Origin: Delftia sp. PS-11
GTDB taxonomy: Bacteria > Pseudomonadota > Gammaproteobacteria > Burkholderiales > Burkholderiaceae_C
Direction of reading: 5' to 3'
Length of the DNA stretch: 30,188 nt
Assembly: GCF_029870285.1 (NCBI RefSeq)
Contig: NZ_JACSYA010000047.1
Coordinates: 1-30,188, forward strand
The notes beneath the pieces are model-generated. The model saw only the letters and a list, made by a program, of their open reading frames with translations. It did not search any database and was not told the origin of the DNA. Both the position numbers and the translations under genes were made by a program. The number at the start of each line of letters is the position of its first letter. Position 1 is the stretch's first letter. This document shows positions 6,762 through 15,084 of the stretch, piece after piece.

Positions 6762-8654
6762 ATGAAGCGGCTTCTGAATGACAAGGTGCTTATCCGTCTG
6801 GTGCTGGGCAACCTGCTGGTGGCATTCTTGCTGGCACTGGCGACCTGGCTGGGCCTGCGCGCCACCCATCAGTCCGATATGGACGTGGGCATTGCGGTCA
6901 CCGAGAACCAGGCGCGCAGCCTGAGCCTGGAGCTGGCGGCGCAAATGCGGCTGGTGGACAACGCGCTGGCATCGATTGCCCACCACTACCACAACCATGG
7001 TGGGCAAGGGCCTGACGCGACCATGCTGACCCTTTATGAAATCCTGCAGGAGCAGCGCGGCCTGCTGCCTTTCCTGACGGCGCTGCGCGTGGCGGATGCG
7101 CAGGGGCAGGTGGTCCAGTTCTCCAGCGAAGATGAGCCATCGTTCTCGATTGCCGGCCGCAACTATTTCGCCCGGGCCCGGCAAACGGACCGCCTGGTGG
7201 TGTCGGACCCGCTGATCAGCCACTCCTTCCAGAAATGGGCGCTGGTGCTGGCGCGCCGTCTCCAGGGGGGCGATGGCAGCTTTCACGGGGTTGTCTATGC
7301 CGTGATCTCTGCCGAGCACTTCCACCAACTGTTCCAGAGCCATGCCTTTGGCGCCGACAGCGCTATCGCGCTGCGCACGGACAAGCACTTGCTGGTGGCG
7401 CGCTTTTCAGCGTCCGAGCCGCAGTCCATGGCGGGCATTGGCGCAGCCGTCGTCTCGGACGAGTACTACAGGGCCATGGCCCGCAGCCGCGAGCATGGCT
7501 GGTACATCACGCCCACGCAGCTCGATGGCGTGGAGCGGATCACGGCCTACCAGCGGCTGGCAGGCTATCCGCTGACGGTCTTCACCGGCCTGGGCACCCA
7601 GCACCACCTTGCCACGTGGCGGGCATCTGCCTGGCGCGCCTGGGGGCTCACGGCGGCCAGCATGCTGCTGATCGCACTGGGCTCGGTCAGCCTGTATCTG
7701 TTGCAGCAGCGCGAGAAAGTGGCGCGCATCGAGGTTTCCGAACTGCTGCGCCAGCAGCGGCTGTTCATGGACAACGACCTGATCGGCATGGCACGCATGC
7801 GCGAGCGCCAGCTGCTGTGGACCAATACGGCATTGCAGCACATGCTGCAGCGCTCGGCTGACGAATTGCTGGACATGCCGTTGCGCGCACTGTGCGCAGA
7901 CGAGGAGACCTACCAGTGCATGGATGAACAGGCCTGTGCTGCGCTGCGCGAGCTTGGCAAGTTCCATGCACAGCTGCAGCTGCAGACCCGCGACGGCGGC
8001 CTGCTGTGGGTGGATGCCAGCGGCGCAGCGCTGTCCCACGGCGAGTCGCTGTGGGTCTTTGTGGACATCGACACGCTCAAGCGCGGCGAGCAAAGCGCGC
8101 AGCACCTGGCCATGCACGACCCTCTCACCGGCCTGGCCAATCGCCGGTCGCTGCAGGCGCAGCTGGAGCAGGCCCTCGAACACACGGACGGCGCGGGCCA
8201 GTTGTTGGCCTTGTGCTTCATGGATCTGGACGGCTTCAAGCACATCAATGACACGCAGGGCCACGATGCTGGCGATGAGGTGCTGCGTGTCGTGGCGCGG
8301 CGCCTGCTGGCGCAGCGGCGAGCCGGTGACTGCGCGGCCCGCCTGGGCGGGGATGAGTTCGTGCTGCTGCTCAGTGGCCTGCGATCGGCCCATGACGCAA
8401 TCCAGGTCATGGAGCGCTGTCTGTCTTCGGTGAGCCAGCCTGTACGGCTAGGCAACGGCGTTCTGGTGAAAGTGGGTGCCAGCATCGGCGTGGCGCTGAG
8501 CCAGCCCCATGGGCCCCAGATGTCGGCGCCGCAGTTGCTGCAGCGCGCTGACGAGGCCATGTACGAGGCCAAACGCACCGGCAAGGGCCGCATCGTGCTG
8601 GCGCCATCTGCCTCCCCGCAGGCATCCGCTGGCGCGGGTATTTCCGAACTGTAA
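6762..8654 (+). CDS. membrane-anchored diguanylate cyclase (sensor-PAS-GGDEF)
   Basis: Protein of 630 aa from ATG 6762 with a GAAGGA ribosome binding site. Transmembrane helices at about residues 11-31 and 294-313 enclose a periplasmic sensor domain of about 260 residues, probably Cache-like. A PAS-like domain follows (about 330-440, ending SLWVFVDIDTLKRGEQ). The catalytic domain begins MHDPLTGLANRRSLQAQLEQ. The active-site GGDEF is intact at residues 529-533, and the inhibitory I-site RxxD (RAGD) precedes it by five residues, so the enzyme should be active and feedback-inhibited by c-di-GMP. It makes c-di-GMP from two GTP at the inner membrane. No EAL domain is present. The sensed ligand is unknown. 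Confidence 0.92.
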   Translation: MKRLLNDKVLIRLVLGNLLVAFLLALATWLGLRATHQSDMDVGIAVTENQARSLSLELAAQMRLVDNALASIAHHYHNHGGQGPDATMLTLYEILQEQRGLLPFLTALRVADAQGQVVQFSSEDEPSFSIAGRNYFARARQTDRLVVSDPLISHSFQKWALVLARRLQGGDGSFHGVVYAVISAEHFHQLFQSHAFGADSAIALRTDKHLLVARFSASEPQSMAGIGAAVVSDEYYRAMARSREHGWYITPTQLDGVERITAYQRLAGYPLTVFTGLGTQHHLATWRASAWRAWGLTAASMLLIALGSVSLYLLQQREKVARIEVSELLRQQRLFMDNDLIGMARMRERQLLWTNTALQHMLQRSADELLDMPLRALCADEETYQCMDEQACAALRELGKFHAQLQLQTRDGGLLWVDASGAALSHGESLWVFVDIDTLKRGEQSAQHLAMHDPLTGLANRRSLQAQLEQALEHTDGAGQLLALCFMDLDGFKHINDTQGHDAGDEVLRVVARRLLAQRRAGDCAARLGGDEFVLLLSGLRSAHDAIQVMERCLSSVSQPVRLGNGVLVKVGASIGVALSQPHGPQMSAPQLLQRADEAMYEAKRTGKGRIVLAPSASPQASAGAGISEL

Positions 8655-8717
8655 AGTTACTGACATTCCCCGTATTTCCAGGGATTGCGCTGCCAAAATT
8701 TAGTTACTTTAGGTAAC
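8651..8717 (+). promoter_or_regulatory. paired GTAA/TTAC palindromes upstream of the ADP-ribosyltransferase-like gene
   Basis: GTTACtttagGTAAC (8703-8717) is a perfect 5-bp inverted repeat. A second small palindrome, GTAAagTTAC (8651-8660), overlaps the stop codon of the cyclase gene. The heptamer AGTTACT occurs in both (8655-8661 and 8702-8708). The segment is AT-rich relative to its surroundings and lies 30 bp upstream of ATG 8748. It looks like an operator/promoter region for the downstream gene; the regulator is unknown. Confidence 0.4.
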
Positions 8718-8747
8718 ATGTCGATGAACGAACGAAGAGGCCATCGC

Positions 8748-9260
8748 ATGGATACCATTCCTCATACCCTGCTGCACGGATCGCGCAGCAAGCACCTCGA
8801 TCGTCTGAGTTCCAGCCATGGCCTGGAGCAGGCGCCGTTCGGGCCCGCCCTGTACCTTACCGAGGATTCGGAGGTGGCCCGCAGCTATACAGGCCAGAGC
8901 GGAGGCATTTATGCCGTCGAGCTGGCTGGCAACAGCCAGTTGACCATTCCCATGAACGGCACCTGGAAAGATCTGTCCGTGGATGCGCGGCTGGCGATCC
9001 AGCGGCTGTTCAAGGCCGCCCACATGCCCATGCCCGTGGAGGCGCAAACGGCCCGCTCCATTCTGGACAGCGTGTGTCCGGTGCTGGGCCTGCGCAAGCG
9101 CAATGCCTTCCTGTCGTCCCAGGGCATCTGGATGCTCTACGGACATATCGATGCCTCGGAAAACGCAGACCTGAGCGACCAGGGCGTGCACTACGCGCTG
9201 ATTTCGGACACCGTGATCATCTCCCAGCAGCACTGGGAATCGGAGTGCGTGGCGGTGTGA
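8748..9260 (+). CDS. small protein with ADP-ribosyltransferase-like motifs
   Basis: Protein of 170 aa. ATG 8748 is chosen because GAAGAGG lies 7 bases upstream; in-frame ATGs at 8718 and 8724 and a TTG at 8685 are alternatives. The N-terminal half resembles the H-Y branch of ADP-ribosyltransferase folds: TLLHGSRSKHLDRL (His10), then GPALYLTEDSEVARSYTG (Tyr36), then GGIYAVELAG. The matching C-terminal strand would be QGVHYALISDTVIIS, where PARP-like enzymes have Glu directly before Tyr; here that residue is His148. The middle (about 75-125) is helical. No partner antitoxin is adjacent. The family call is pattern-based inference, and the protein could be catalytically divergent or only share the fold. 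It is convergent with nirD. Confidence 0.6.
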   Translation: MDTIPHTLLHGSRSKHLDRLSSSHGLEQAPFGPALYLTEDSEVARSYTGQSGGIYAVELAGNSQLTIPMNGTWKDLSVDARLAIQRLFKAAHMPMPVEAQTARSILDSVCPVLGLRKRNAFLSSQGIWMLYGHIDASENADLSDQGVHYALISDTVIISQQHWESECVAV

Positions 9261-9268
9261 GAGTGCAG

Positions 9269-9289
9269 GGCGGCACCTGGTCTGCCGCC
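9269..9289. terminator. hairpin between convergent genes (possible terminator)
   Basis: GGCGGCA and TGCCGCC form a perfect 7-bp stem with a 7-base loop in the 84-bp gap between the ADP-ribosyltransferase-like gene and nirD, which converge here. There is no T tract directly after the stem on either strand, so its terminator role is tentative. Confidence 0.4.
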
Positions 9290-9344
9290 TGAACGCAAAA
9301 ATCATGGCGCGCCGCCCGCACAGGCCTGCACGCCAGAAGACAGC

Positions 9345-9686
9345 TCAGTGCAGCGCGACCAGCAACTGGCCGTTGTCGCTGCGCACGGCATGCGTGCGCA
9401 CCGAGTGCTCGGGCGCTTCCAGGCATTCCCCGGTCGCCAGGTCGAAGTGGTGCTTGTACAGCGGTGAGGCGACGACCACGCGCTCGCCCAGGCTGCCGAC
9501 CAGGCCGCGTGCCAGCACGCTGGCGCCGCTGCGGGGATCCACGTTGTCTATGGCGTAGAAACGGTCATCTCCGATGCGAAATACCGCCACATGGCGCCCA
9601 TCGACGAGGGCGCATACGCCGGTATCGGGCAGGATGTCCCGGGTGGTGCAGACGGGGGTCCAGTTTTCGCGGTGGGAGGGTGTCAT
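9345..9686 (-). CDS. nirD: nitrite reductase (NADH) small subunit NirD
   Basis: Protein of 113 aa from ATG 9686, 32 bp downstream of nirB and in the same direction. It has the Rieske-like fold of NirD (NWTPVCTTRDILPDTGVCAL, then GRHVAVFRIGDDRFYAIDN, then VVASPLYKHHFDLATGECLE). The Rieske cluster ligands are absent: the first box reads DPRSGASVLARG, without a CxH pair, and the second lacks its Cys. This is the expected state of NirD, which binds no [2Fe-2S] centre. It partners with NirB to reduce nitrite to ammonium in the cytoplasm with NADH. It lies promoter-distal in the sigma-54-type nirBD unit. Confidence 0.94.
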   Translation of the reverse strand: MTPSHRENWTPVCTTRDILPDTGVCALVDGRHVAVFRIGDDRFYAIDNVDPRSGASVLARGLVGSLGERVVVASPLYKHHFDLATGECLEAPEHSVRTHAVRSDNGQLLVALH

Positions 9687-9718
9687 GGCAGGGCCTTGTC
9701 TGGGTTGCAGGGAAATGT

Positions 9719-12235
9719 TCAGGCCATGGCCTCGCTGCGCTCTTCGGCGCGCGCCGGCCGGATCTGGCCGCGCTCGCGCACGAAGACGATGTGCTCGTCG
9801 GGCTGGTCGCTGTTGACGAAGCTGCGAAAGCGCTGGCGCACTTCGGGCGTGGTGACGGCGGTCTTCCATTCGCACTGGTAGGTGTCCACCACATGCTGCA
9901 TCTGCGCATCGAGTTCGGCGCCCAGGCCCAGGCTGTCATTGACGACCACGTCCTTCAGATAGTCCAGGCCGCCTTCCAGGCTTTCGCGCCAGGTGCTGGT
10001 GCGCTGCAGCCGGTCGGCCGTGCGCACATAGAACATCAGAAAACGGTCGATGAGCTGCAGCAGCCGCGCCTTGTCCAGGTCCGATGCGAGCAGCTCAGCA
10101 TGGCGTGGCTTCATGCCGCCGTTGCCGCAGACATAGAGATTCCAGCCCTTGTCCGTGGCGATCACGCCCACGTCCTTGCCCTGGGCCTCGGCGCATTCGC
10201 GCGTGCAGCCCGAGACGCCGAATTTGATCTTGTGCGGCGCGCGCAGCCCCTTGTAGCGGTTTTCCAGCTCCACGGCCAGGCCCACGCTGTCGTCCACGCC
10301 ATAGCGGCACCAGGTCGAACCCACGCAGCTTTTGACGGTGCGCAGCGACTTGCCGTAGGCATGGCCCGACTCGAAGCCGGCCGCGATCAGCTCTTCCCAG
10401 ATCAGCGGCAACTGCTCCACGCGGGCGCCGAACAGGTCCACCCGGGCGCCGCCCGTGACCTTGGTGTACAGGCCGTATTTCTTGGCCACCTGGCCCACAG
10501 CAATCAGCCCGTCGGGCGTGACCTCGCCGCCGGGCATGCGCGGCACGACCGAGTAGCTGCCATCCTTCTGGATATTGCCCAGGTAGTAGTCATTGCTGTC
10601 CTGCAGGCTGGCCAGCTGGGGCTGGAGCACGAACTCGTTCCAGCACGAGGCCAGGATGCTGGCCGCCAGCGGCTTGCAGACATCGCAGCCCAGGCCTTTG
10701 CCGTGGCGGTGCAGCAGCTCGTCGAAGGTCTTGATGCCGCCCACGCGCACCAGGTGGTACAGCTCCTGGCGCGAATGCGCGAAATGCTCGCAGACATGGT
10801 TGTTGACGGCCATGCCGCGCCTGGCCATTTCGGCCTTCATGACCTGCGTGGCCAGCGGCACGCAGCCGCCGCAGGTGGCGCCCGCCTTGGTGCAGGCCTT
10901 GAGTTCGCCGATGGTGCAGGCGCCTTCGCCCACGGCCGCGCAGATCTGGGCCTTGGTGACGTTGTTGCACGAGCAGATCTGTGCCGTATCGGGCAGGGCA
11001 TCCACCCCCAGGCCGGGCCTGGCCTTGCCATCGCTGGACGGCAGGATCAGGAATTCGGGCTCCTCTGGCAGTGCGATGCCGTTGATCGCCATCTGCAGCA
11101 GCGTGCCGTACTCGTCGGCATTGCCCACCAGCACGGCGCCCAGCAGCCGCTGGCCGTCCTCGCTGACCACGATCTTCTTGTAGATCTGCTTGCGCTCGTC
11201 GATGTACTGGTAGCTGCGGCTGCGCGGCGTCCTGCCATGGGCGTCGCCGATGCTCGCCACATCCACCCCCATGAGCTTGAGCTTGGTGCTCAGGTCGGCC
11301 CCGGCGAAGGCTGCCCCGGTTTCACCCGCGATATGGCGTGCTGCCACGCGCGCCATGTCATAGCCGGGCGCCACCAGTCCGAAAGTCTGCTCGCGCCAGG
11401 AGGCGCATTCGCCGATGGCGTAGACATGGCGGTCGCTGGCCCGGCAGTGGTCATCCACGGCCACGCCGCCGCGCGGGCCAATCGCCAGCGCGCACTGGCG
11501 TGCGATCTCGTCGCGCGGGCGGATGCCTGCCGAGAAGACAATCATGTCTGTTTCCAGGTGCGTGCCATCGGCAAACACCATGCGGTGGCGGGCGGTGGCG
11601 CCGTCGGTGATCTCCAGTGTGTTGCGGCCCGTGTGCACCTGCACGCCCAGGTCTTCGATCTTGCTGCGCAGCACGCGGCCGCCGCCTTCGTCCACCTGCA
11701 CAGCCATCAGGCGCGGGGCGAACTCGACCACATGCGTCTGCAGCCCCAGATCGCGCAGTGCCTTGGCGCATTCCAGTCCCAGCAGACCGCCGCCCACGAC
11801 CACGCCGATGCGTGACTTCGCCGCCGAGGCCTGCATGGCCTCCAGATCTTCGATGGTGCGGTAGACAAAGCAGTGCGGCCGGTCGCGTCCTGGCACGGGC
11901 GGCACGAAGGGGGCCGATCCCGTGGCCAGCACCAGCCGGTCATAGGGGATGACCTCGCCATCGGCCGTGGTCACCGTGCGCTCGCGCCGCTCGATGGCCA
12001 CGGCCCGGGAGGCCAGGCGCAGCTGAAAGCCGCTGGCCTCGAAGAAGCCGGGCGCCACCAGGGACAGATCCTCGGCCGTCTTGCCAGAGAAAAATTCGGA
12101 CAGATGCACACGGTCATAAGCCGGGCGCGGCTCCTCGCAAAGTACGGTGACATTCGCATCCGCCACGCCAAGGGCGTGCAACTGCTCCAGAAATTGGTGG
12201 CCCACCATGCCGTGGCCTATCACAACGATGTTCAT
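9719..12235 (-). CDS. nirB: assimilatory nitrite reductase (NADH) large subunit NirB
   Basis: Protein of 838 aa from ATG 12235, normal family length. The N-terminal FAD domain opens VVIGHGMVGHQFLEQL and contains an NAD-binding GVVVGGGLLGLECAKAL. A BFD-like [2Fe-2S] region spans about residues 421-457 (ICSCNN, then CGGC). The C-terminal half is the sirohaem/[4Fe-4S] sulfite/nitrite reductase module, with cluster cysteines at 637 and 643 (CVGSTWC) and 677 and 681 (CTREC). The enzyme performs the six-electron reduction of nitrite to ammonium in the cytoplasm. The open frame runs on upstream to 15100 through the antisense strand of the permease, but homology begins at MNIVVIG. A sigma-54 promoter lies upstream. 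No nitrate reductase or transporter gene is in the window. Confidence 0.96.
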   Translation of the reverse strand: MNIVVIGHGMVGHQFLEQLHALGVADANVTVLCEEPRPAYDRVHLSEFFSGKTAEDLSLVAPGFFEASGFQLRLASRAVAIERRERTVTTADGEVIPYDRLVLATGSAPFVPPVPGRDRPHCFVYRTIEDLEAMQASAAKSRIGVVVGGGLLGLECAKALRDLGLQTHVVEFAPRLMAVQVDEGGGRVLRSKIEDLGVQVHTGRNTLEITDGATARHRMVFADGTHLETDMIVFSAGIRPRDEIARQCALAIGPRGGVAVDDHCRASDRHVYAIGECASWREQTFGLVAPGYDMARVAARHIAGETGAAFAGADLSTKLKLMGVDVASIGDAHGRTPRSRSYQYIDERKQIYKKIVVSEDGQRLLGAVLVGNADEYGTLLQMAINGIALPEEPEFLILPSSDGKARPGLGVDALPDTAQICSCNNVTKAQICAAVGEGACTIGELKACTKAGATCGGCVPLATQVMKAEMARRGMAVNNHVCEHFAHSRQELYHLVRVGGIKTFDELLHRHGKGLGCDVCKPLAASILASCWNEFVLQPQLASLQDSNDYYLGNIQKDGSYSVVPRMPGGEVTPDGLIAVGQVAKKYGLYTKVTGGARVDLFGARVEQLPLIWEELIAAGFESGHAYGKSLRTVKSCVGSTWCRYGVDDSVGLAVELENRYKGLRAPHKIKFGVSGCTRECAEAQGKDVGVIATDKGWNLYVCGNGGMKPRHAELLASDLDKARLLQLIDRFLMFYVRTADRLQRTSTWRESLEGGLDYLKDVVVNDSLGLGAELDAQMQHVVDTYQCEWKTAVTTPEVRQRFRSFVNSDQPDEHIVFVRERGQIRPARAEERSEAMA

Positions 12236-12302
12236 CTTGCGTCCTGCGTTCCGAATCCGTGGCTGGCCCGCGGACCGGAGGCCACGGGGACAGGTGCGCC
12301 AA

Positions 12303-12319
12303 TGCAATCGCCGTGCCAG
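12303..12319 (-). promoter_or_regulatory. sigma-54 (RpoN) -24/-12 promoter of nirBD
   Basis: Reading the minus strand toward nirB, the sequence is CTGGCACGGCGATTGCA. It matches the RpoN consensus YTGGCACG-N4-TTGCW at every defined position, with the invariant GG at 12316-12317 and GC at 12304-12305. Transcription would start near 12292, giving a leader of about 57 bases before nirB ATG 12235. This implies activation by an enhancer-binding protein, most likely NtrC under nitrogen limitation. The match is seen directly; the activator is inferred. Confidence 0.85.
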
Positions 12320-12347
12320 CATGTCGTGCCACCGGGTGTGGCCGGCG

Positions 12348-12387
12348 GGTGCGCAGATGGTGCGCACCAGCTTGCACCATCTGCACC
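12348..12387. promoter_or_regulatory. GGTGC/GCACC half-site array, candidate enhancer for nirBD
   Basis: A perfect 11-bp inverted repeat, GCAGATGGTGC (12353-12363) and GCACCATCTGC (12374-12384), sits within an array of five pentamers: GGTGC at 12348 and 12359, GCACC at 12364, 12374 and 12383. TGCACC, the half-site of NtrC operators, occurs at 12373-12378 and 12382-12387. It lies about 55-95 bases upstream of the predicted sigma-54 start. The arrangement does not reproduce the canonical TGCACC-N5-GGTGCA palindrome, so NtrC binding is inferred only. It could also act on the divergent permease gene. Confidence 0.5.
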
Positions 12388-12478
12388 GTGGACGGGCGCG
12401 ATGCGCCGTTGCGGTGCGCTGCGCCCGAAAATCCATGGGCTGCGGACGCCCATGCCCACCTGCGCTATCGTGCCTGGC

Positions 12479-15013
12479 ATGAACGGATCTTCTGCATGGA
12501 CACTGGGTTGGCGCACCTTGTGGCGCGACCTGCGCGCGGGCGAGCTGCGCCTGTTGATCGTCGCCGTGATGCTGGCCGTGGCCGCACTCAGTTCGGTGGG
12601 GTTTTTTGCCGACCGGCTGCAGGCCGGCCTGCAGCGCGATGCGCGCCAATTGCTGGGCGGTGATGTGGTCGTGGTCAGCGACAACCCCACGGCGCCGTCT
12701 TTTGGCGAGCAGGCCCGGGCCGAGGGACTGCTGACCGTGGAAACCGCCAGCTTCCCGACCATGGCACGCGCCAGCGATGCGCAGGGCGGCATGAGCCGTC
12801 TGGTGGCGCTCAAGAGCGTGGCCGAGGGCTACCCGCTGCGCGGCAGCCTGCGCGTGGCCGATGCGCCCGGCGCGGCCGACCGGGCCACGCGCGACATTCC
12901 GGCGCGCGGCGAAGCCTGGGTCGATGCGCCGCTGCTCGAAGCCCTGGGCATTGCCGTGGGCGACACCCTGCTGCTGGGCGATGCCCAGCTGCGCGTGGCG
13001 CGCATCATCGCCATCGAGCCCGACCGGGGCGCTGGCTTCATGAGCTTTGCGCCGCGCGTGATGATCCAGGCGGGCGATCTGGCCGCCACGGGCCTGGTGC
13101 AGCCGGCCAGCCGCATCACCTACCGCCTGGCCGTGGCAGGCGAGGGGGCTGGCGCCGAAGCTGCCGTGCAGCGCTACCGCGCCTGGGCCGAGCAACAGGC
13201 CAAGGCGCCCGGCGTGCATGGCGTGCGTGTGGAATCGCTGGACAGCGGCCGGCCCGAGATGCGCCAGACCCTGGACCGTGCCGAAAAATTCCTGAGCCTG
13301 GTGGCCCTGCTGGCCGCCTTGCTGTCGGCCGTGGCCGTGGCCCTGGCCGCGCGCGGCTTTGCCAGCAGCCACCTGGACGCCTCGGCCATGCTGCGCGTGC
13401 TGGGCCAGAGCCAGCGGCGCATCGCTGGCGCCTACACCGTGGAGTTCGTGCTCGCAGGCCTGGCGGCCAGTGCTGCAGGCGTGCTGCTGGGCTGGGGCAT
13501 CCACCACATATTCGTACTGCTGCTGGCAGGCCTGGTGGAGACCGCCCTGCCAGCGCCCGGCCTGTGGCCCGCCGCCTTTGGTGTGGGCATGGGGCTGACG
13601 CTGCTGCTGGCCTTTGGCCTGCCGCCTGTGCTGCAACTGGCGCGCGTGCCGCCGCTGCGCGTGATGCGGCGCGACCTGGGTGCGCTCAAGCCCGCCTCCA
13701 TGGCTGTGCTGACTGTGGGCGTGGCCGGCTTTGCGGCCTTGCTGCTGGCAGCCAGCCGCGACCTGCGGCTGGGCCTGATCGCCGTGGGCGGCTTTGCCGT
13801 GGCCGTGCTGCTGTTCGCGGCCCTGGGCTGGCTGGCCGTGCAGGCCCTGCGCCGCCTGGTGCGCGAGAACACGGCACCACGCTGGCTGGTGCTGGCCACG
13901 CGCCAGATCGCCGCGCGGCCTGCCTACGCCGTGGTGCAGGTCAGCAGCCTGGCCGTGGGCCTGCTGGCGCTGATGCTGCTGGTGCTGCTGCGCACCGACC
14001 TCATCGGCAGCTGGCGGCAGGCCACGCCCGCTAATGCGCCCAACCGGTTCGTCATCAACGTGCAGCCCGAGCAGGCGGGCGCCTTCCGCGCGGCGCTGGA
14101 CAAGGCCGGCGTCAAGGACTACGACTGGTATCCCATGATCCGGGGGCGTCTGGTGGCCGTCAACGGCCAGCCGGTCAGCCCCGACAGCTATGCCGAGGAC
14201 CGCGCCAAGCGGCTGGTGGACCGCGAGTTCAACCTCTCGACCATGGCCCAGGCGCCTGCCCACAACCTGATCACAGCCGGCGCCTGGACGCCGGATGCCA
14301 GGGGCGAGATCAGCGTGGAAGACGGCATTGCCCAGACGCTGGGCCTCAAGCTTGGCGATACGCTGGACTTTGACATCGGCGGCGTGCAAAGCCGGGCGCG
14401 CATCACCAGCCTGCGCAAGGTGGACTGGGGGTCGATGCGTGCCAACTTCTTCGTGATCTACCCGGTGGACCACCTCGACAACGTGGCCGTCAGCTACCTG
14501 GCTGCCTACCGCGCGCCCGGCGTGGCAGGTTTCGACAACGCCCTGGTGCGCGAGTTTCCCAATATCACCAATGTGGACCTGAGCACCACGCTGGCCCAGG
14601 TGCAGCGCGTGCTGGATCAGGTGATACGCGCAGTGGAATTCCTGTTCGGCTTCACGCTGGCGGCCGGCCTGGTCGTGCTGTTCGCGGCCGTCACCGCCAC
14701 GCGCGAGGAGCGCGCGCGCGAATACGCCATCATGCGCGCCGTCGGCGCCCAGGCCCGCCTGCTGGCCCAGGTGCAGCGTGCCGAGCTGGCGGGCGTGGGG
14801 CTGCTGGCCGGTTTCCTGGCCAGCTGCGCGGCCGGTGCCGTGGGCTGGGCGCTGGCCCGCTGGGTGTTCGAGTTCGCCTGGACCATGCCCTGGTGGGCGC
14901 CGCTGGCCGGCGCCGTGGCCGGGGCCGTGCTGGCCTGGATGGCGGGATGGTGGGCCCTGCGTGAGGTGCTGCGCAGGCCGGTGATGGCGACATTGCGGCA
15001 GGCTGCCGAGTAG
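12479..15013 (+). CDS. large FtsX/MacB-type ABC transporter permease (YbbP-like)
   Basis: Protein of 844 aa from ATG 12479 (ATG 12452 is an in-frame alternative). A first membrane helix at about 22-44 (LRLLIVAVMLAVAALSSVGF) is followed by a periplasmic MacB_PCD-like domain (QRDARQLLGGDVVVVSD onward). An FtsX helix bundle starts near residue 270, a second periplasmic domain covers about 510-700, and a final FtsX bundle with the EYAIMRAVGA coupling-helix motif starts near 720. This duplicated layout fits the YbbP family, which works with the ATPase YbbA and, by analogy to LolCDE, may extract or move envelope lipids or lipoproteins. No ATPase gene is adjacent on either side. It diverges from nirB. 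Confidence 0.87.
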   Translation: MNGSSAWTLGWRTLWRDLRAGELRLLIVAVMLAVAALSSVGFFADRLQAGLQRDARQLLGGDVVVVSDNPTAPSFGEQARAEGLLTVETASFPTMARASDAQGGMSRLVALKSVAEGYPLRGSLRVADAPGAADRATRDIPARGEAWVDAPLLEALGIAVGDTLLLGDAQLRVARIIAIEPDRGAGFMSFAPRVMIQAGDLAATGLVQPASRITYRLAVAGEGAGAEAAVQRYRAWAEQQAKAPGVHGVRVESLDSGRPEMRQTLDRAEKFLSLVALLAALLSAVAVALAARGFASSHLDASAMLRVLGQSQRRIAGAYTVEFVLAGLAASAAGVLLGWGIHHIFVLLLAGLVETALPAPGLWPAAFGVGMGLTLLLAFGLPPVLQLARVPPLRVMRRDLGALKPASMAVLTVGVAGFAALLLAASRDLRLGLIAVGGFAVAVLLFAALGWLAVQALRRLVRENTAPRWLVLATRQIAARPAYAVVQVSSLAVGLLALMLLVLLRTDLIGSWRQATPANAPNRFVINVQPEQAGAFRAALDKAGVKDYDWYPMIRGRLVAVNGQPVSPDSYAEDRAKRLVDREFNLSTMAQAPAHNLITAGAWTPDARGEISVEDGIAQTLGLKLGDTLDFDIGGVQSRARITSLRKVDWGSMRANFFVIYPVDHLDNVAVSYLAAYRAPGVAGFDNALVREFPNITNVDLSTTLAQVQRVLDQVIRAVEFLFGFTLAAGLVVLFAAVTATREERAREYAIMRAVGAQARLLAQVQRAELAGVGLLAGFLASCAAGAVGWALARWVFEFAWTMPWWAPLAGAVAGAVLAWMAGWWALREVLRRPVMATLRQAAE

Positions 15014-15084
15014 GGTGGCTGCCATGCATGGGCCGCATGCATGACAATCGCGGGTTTCATTCACACGCGCCAGCCTTTGCCGCC

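Noticed and set aside
9345..9686. NirD as a true Rieske [2Fe-2S] protein
   Set aside because: The cluster-binding Cys and His residues are missing, as normal for NirD.
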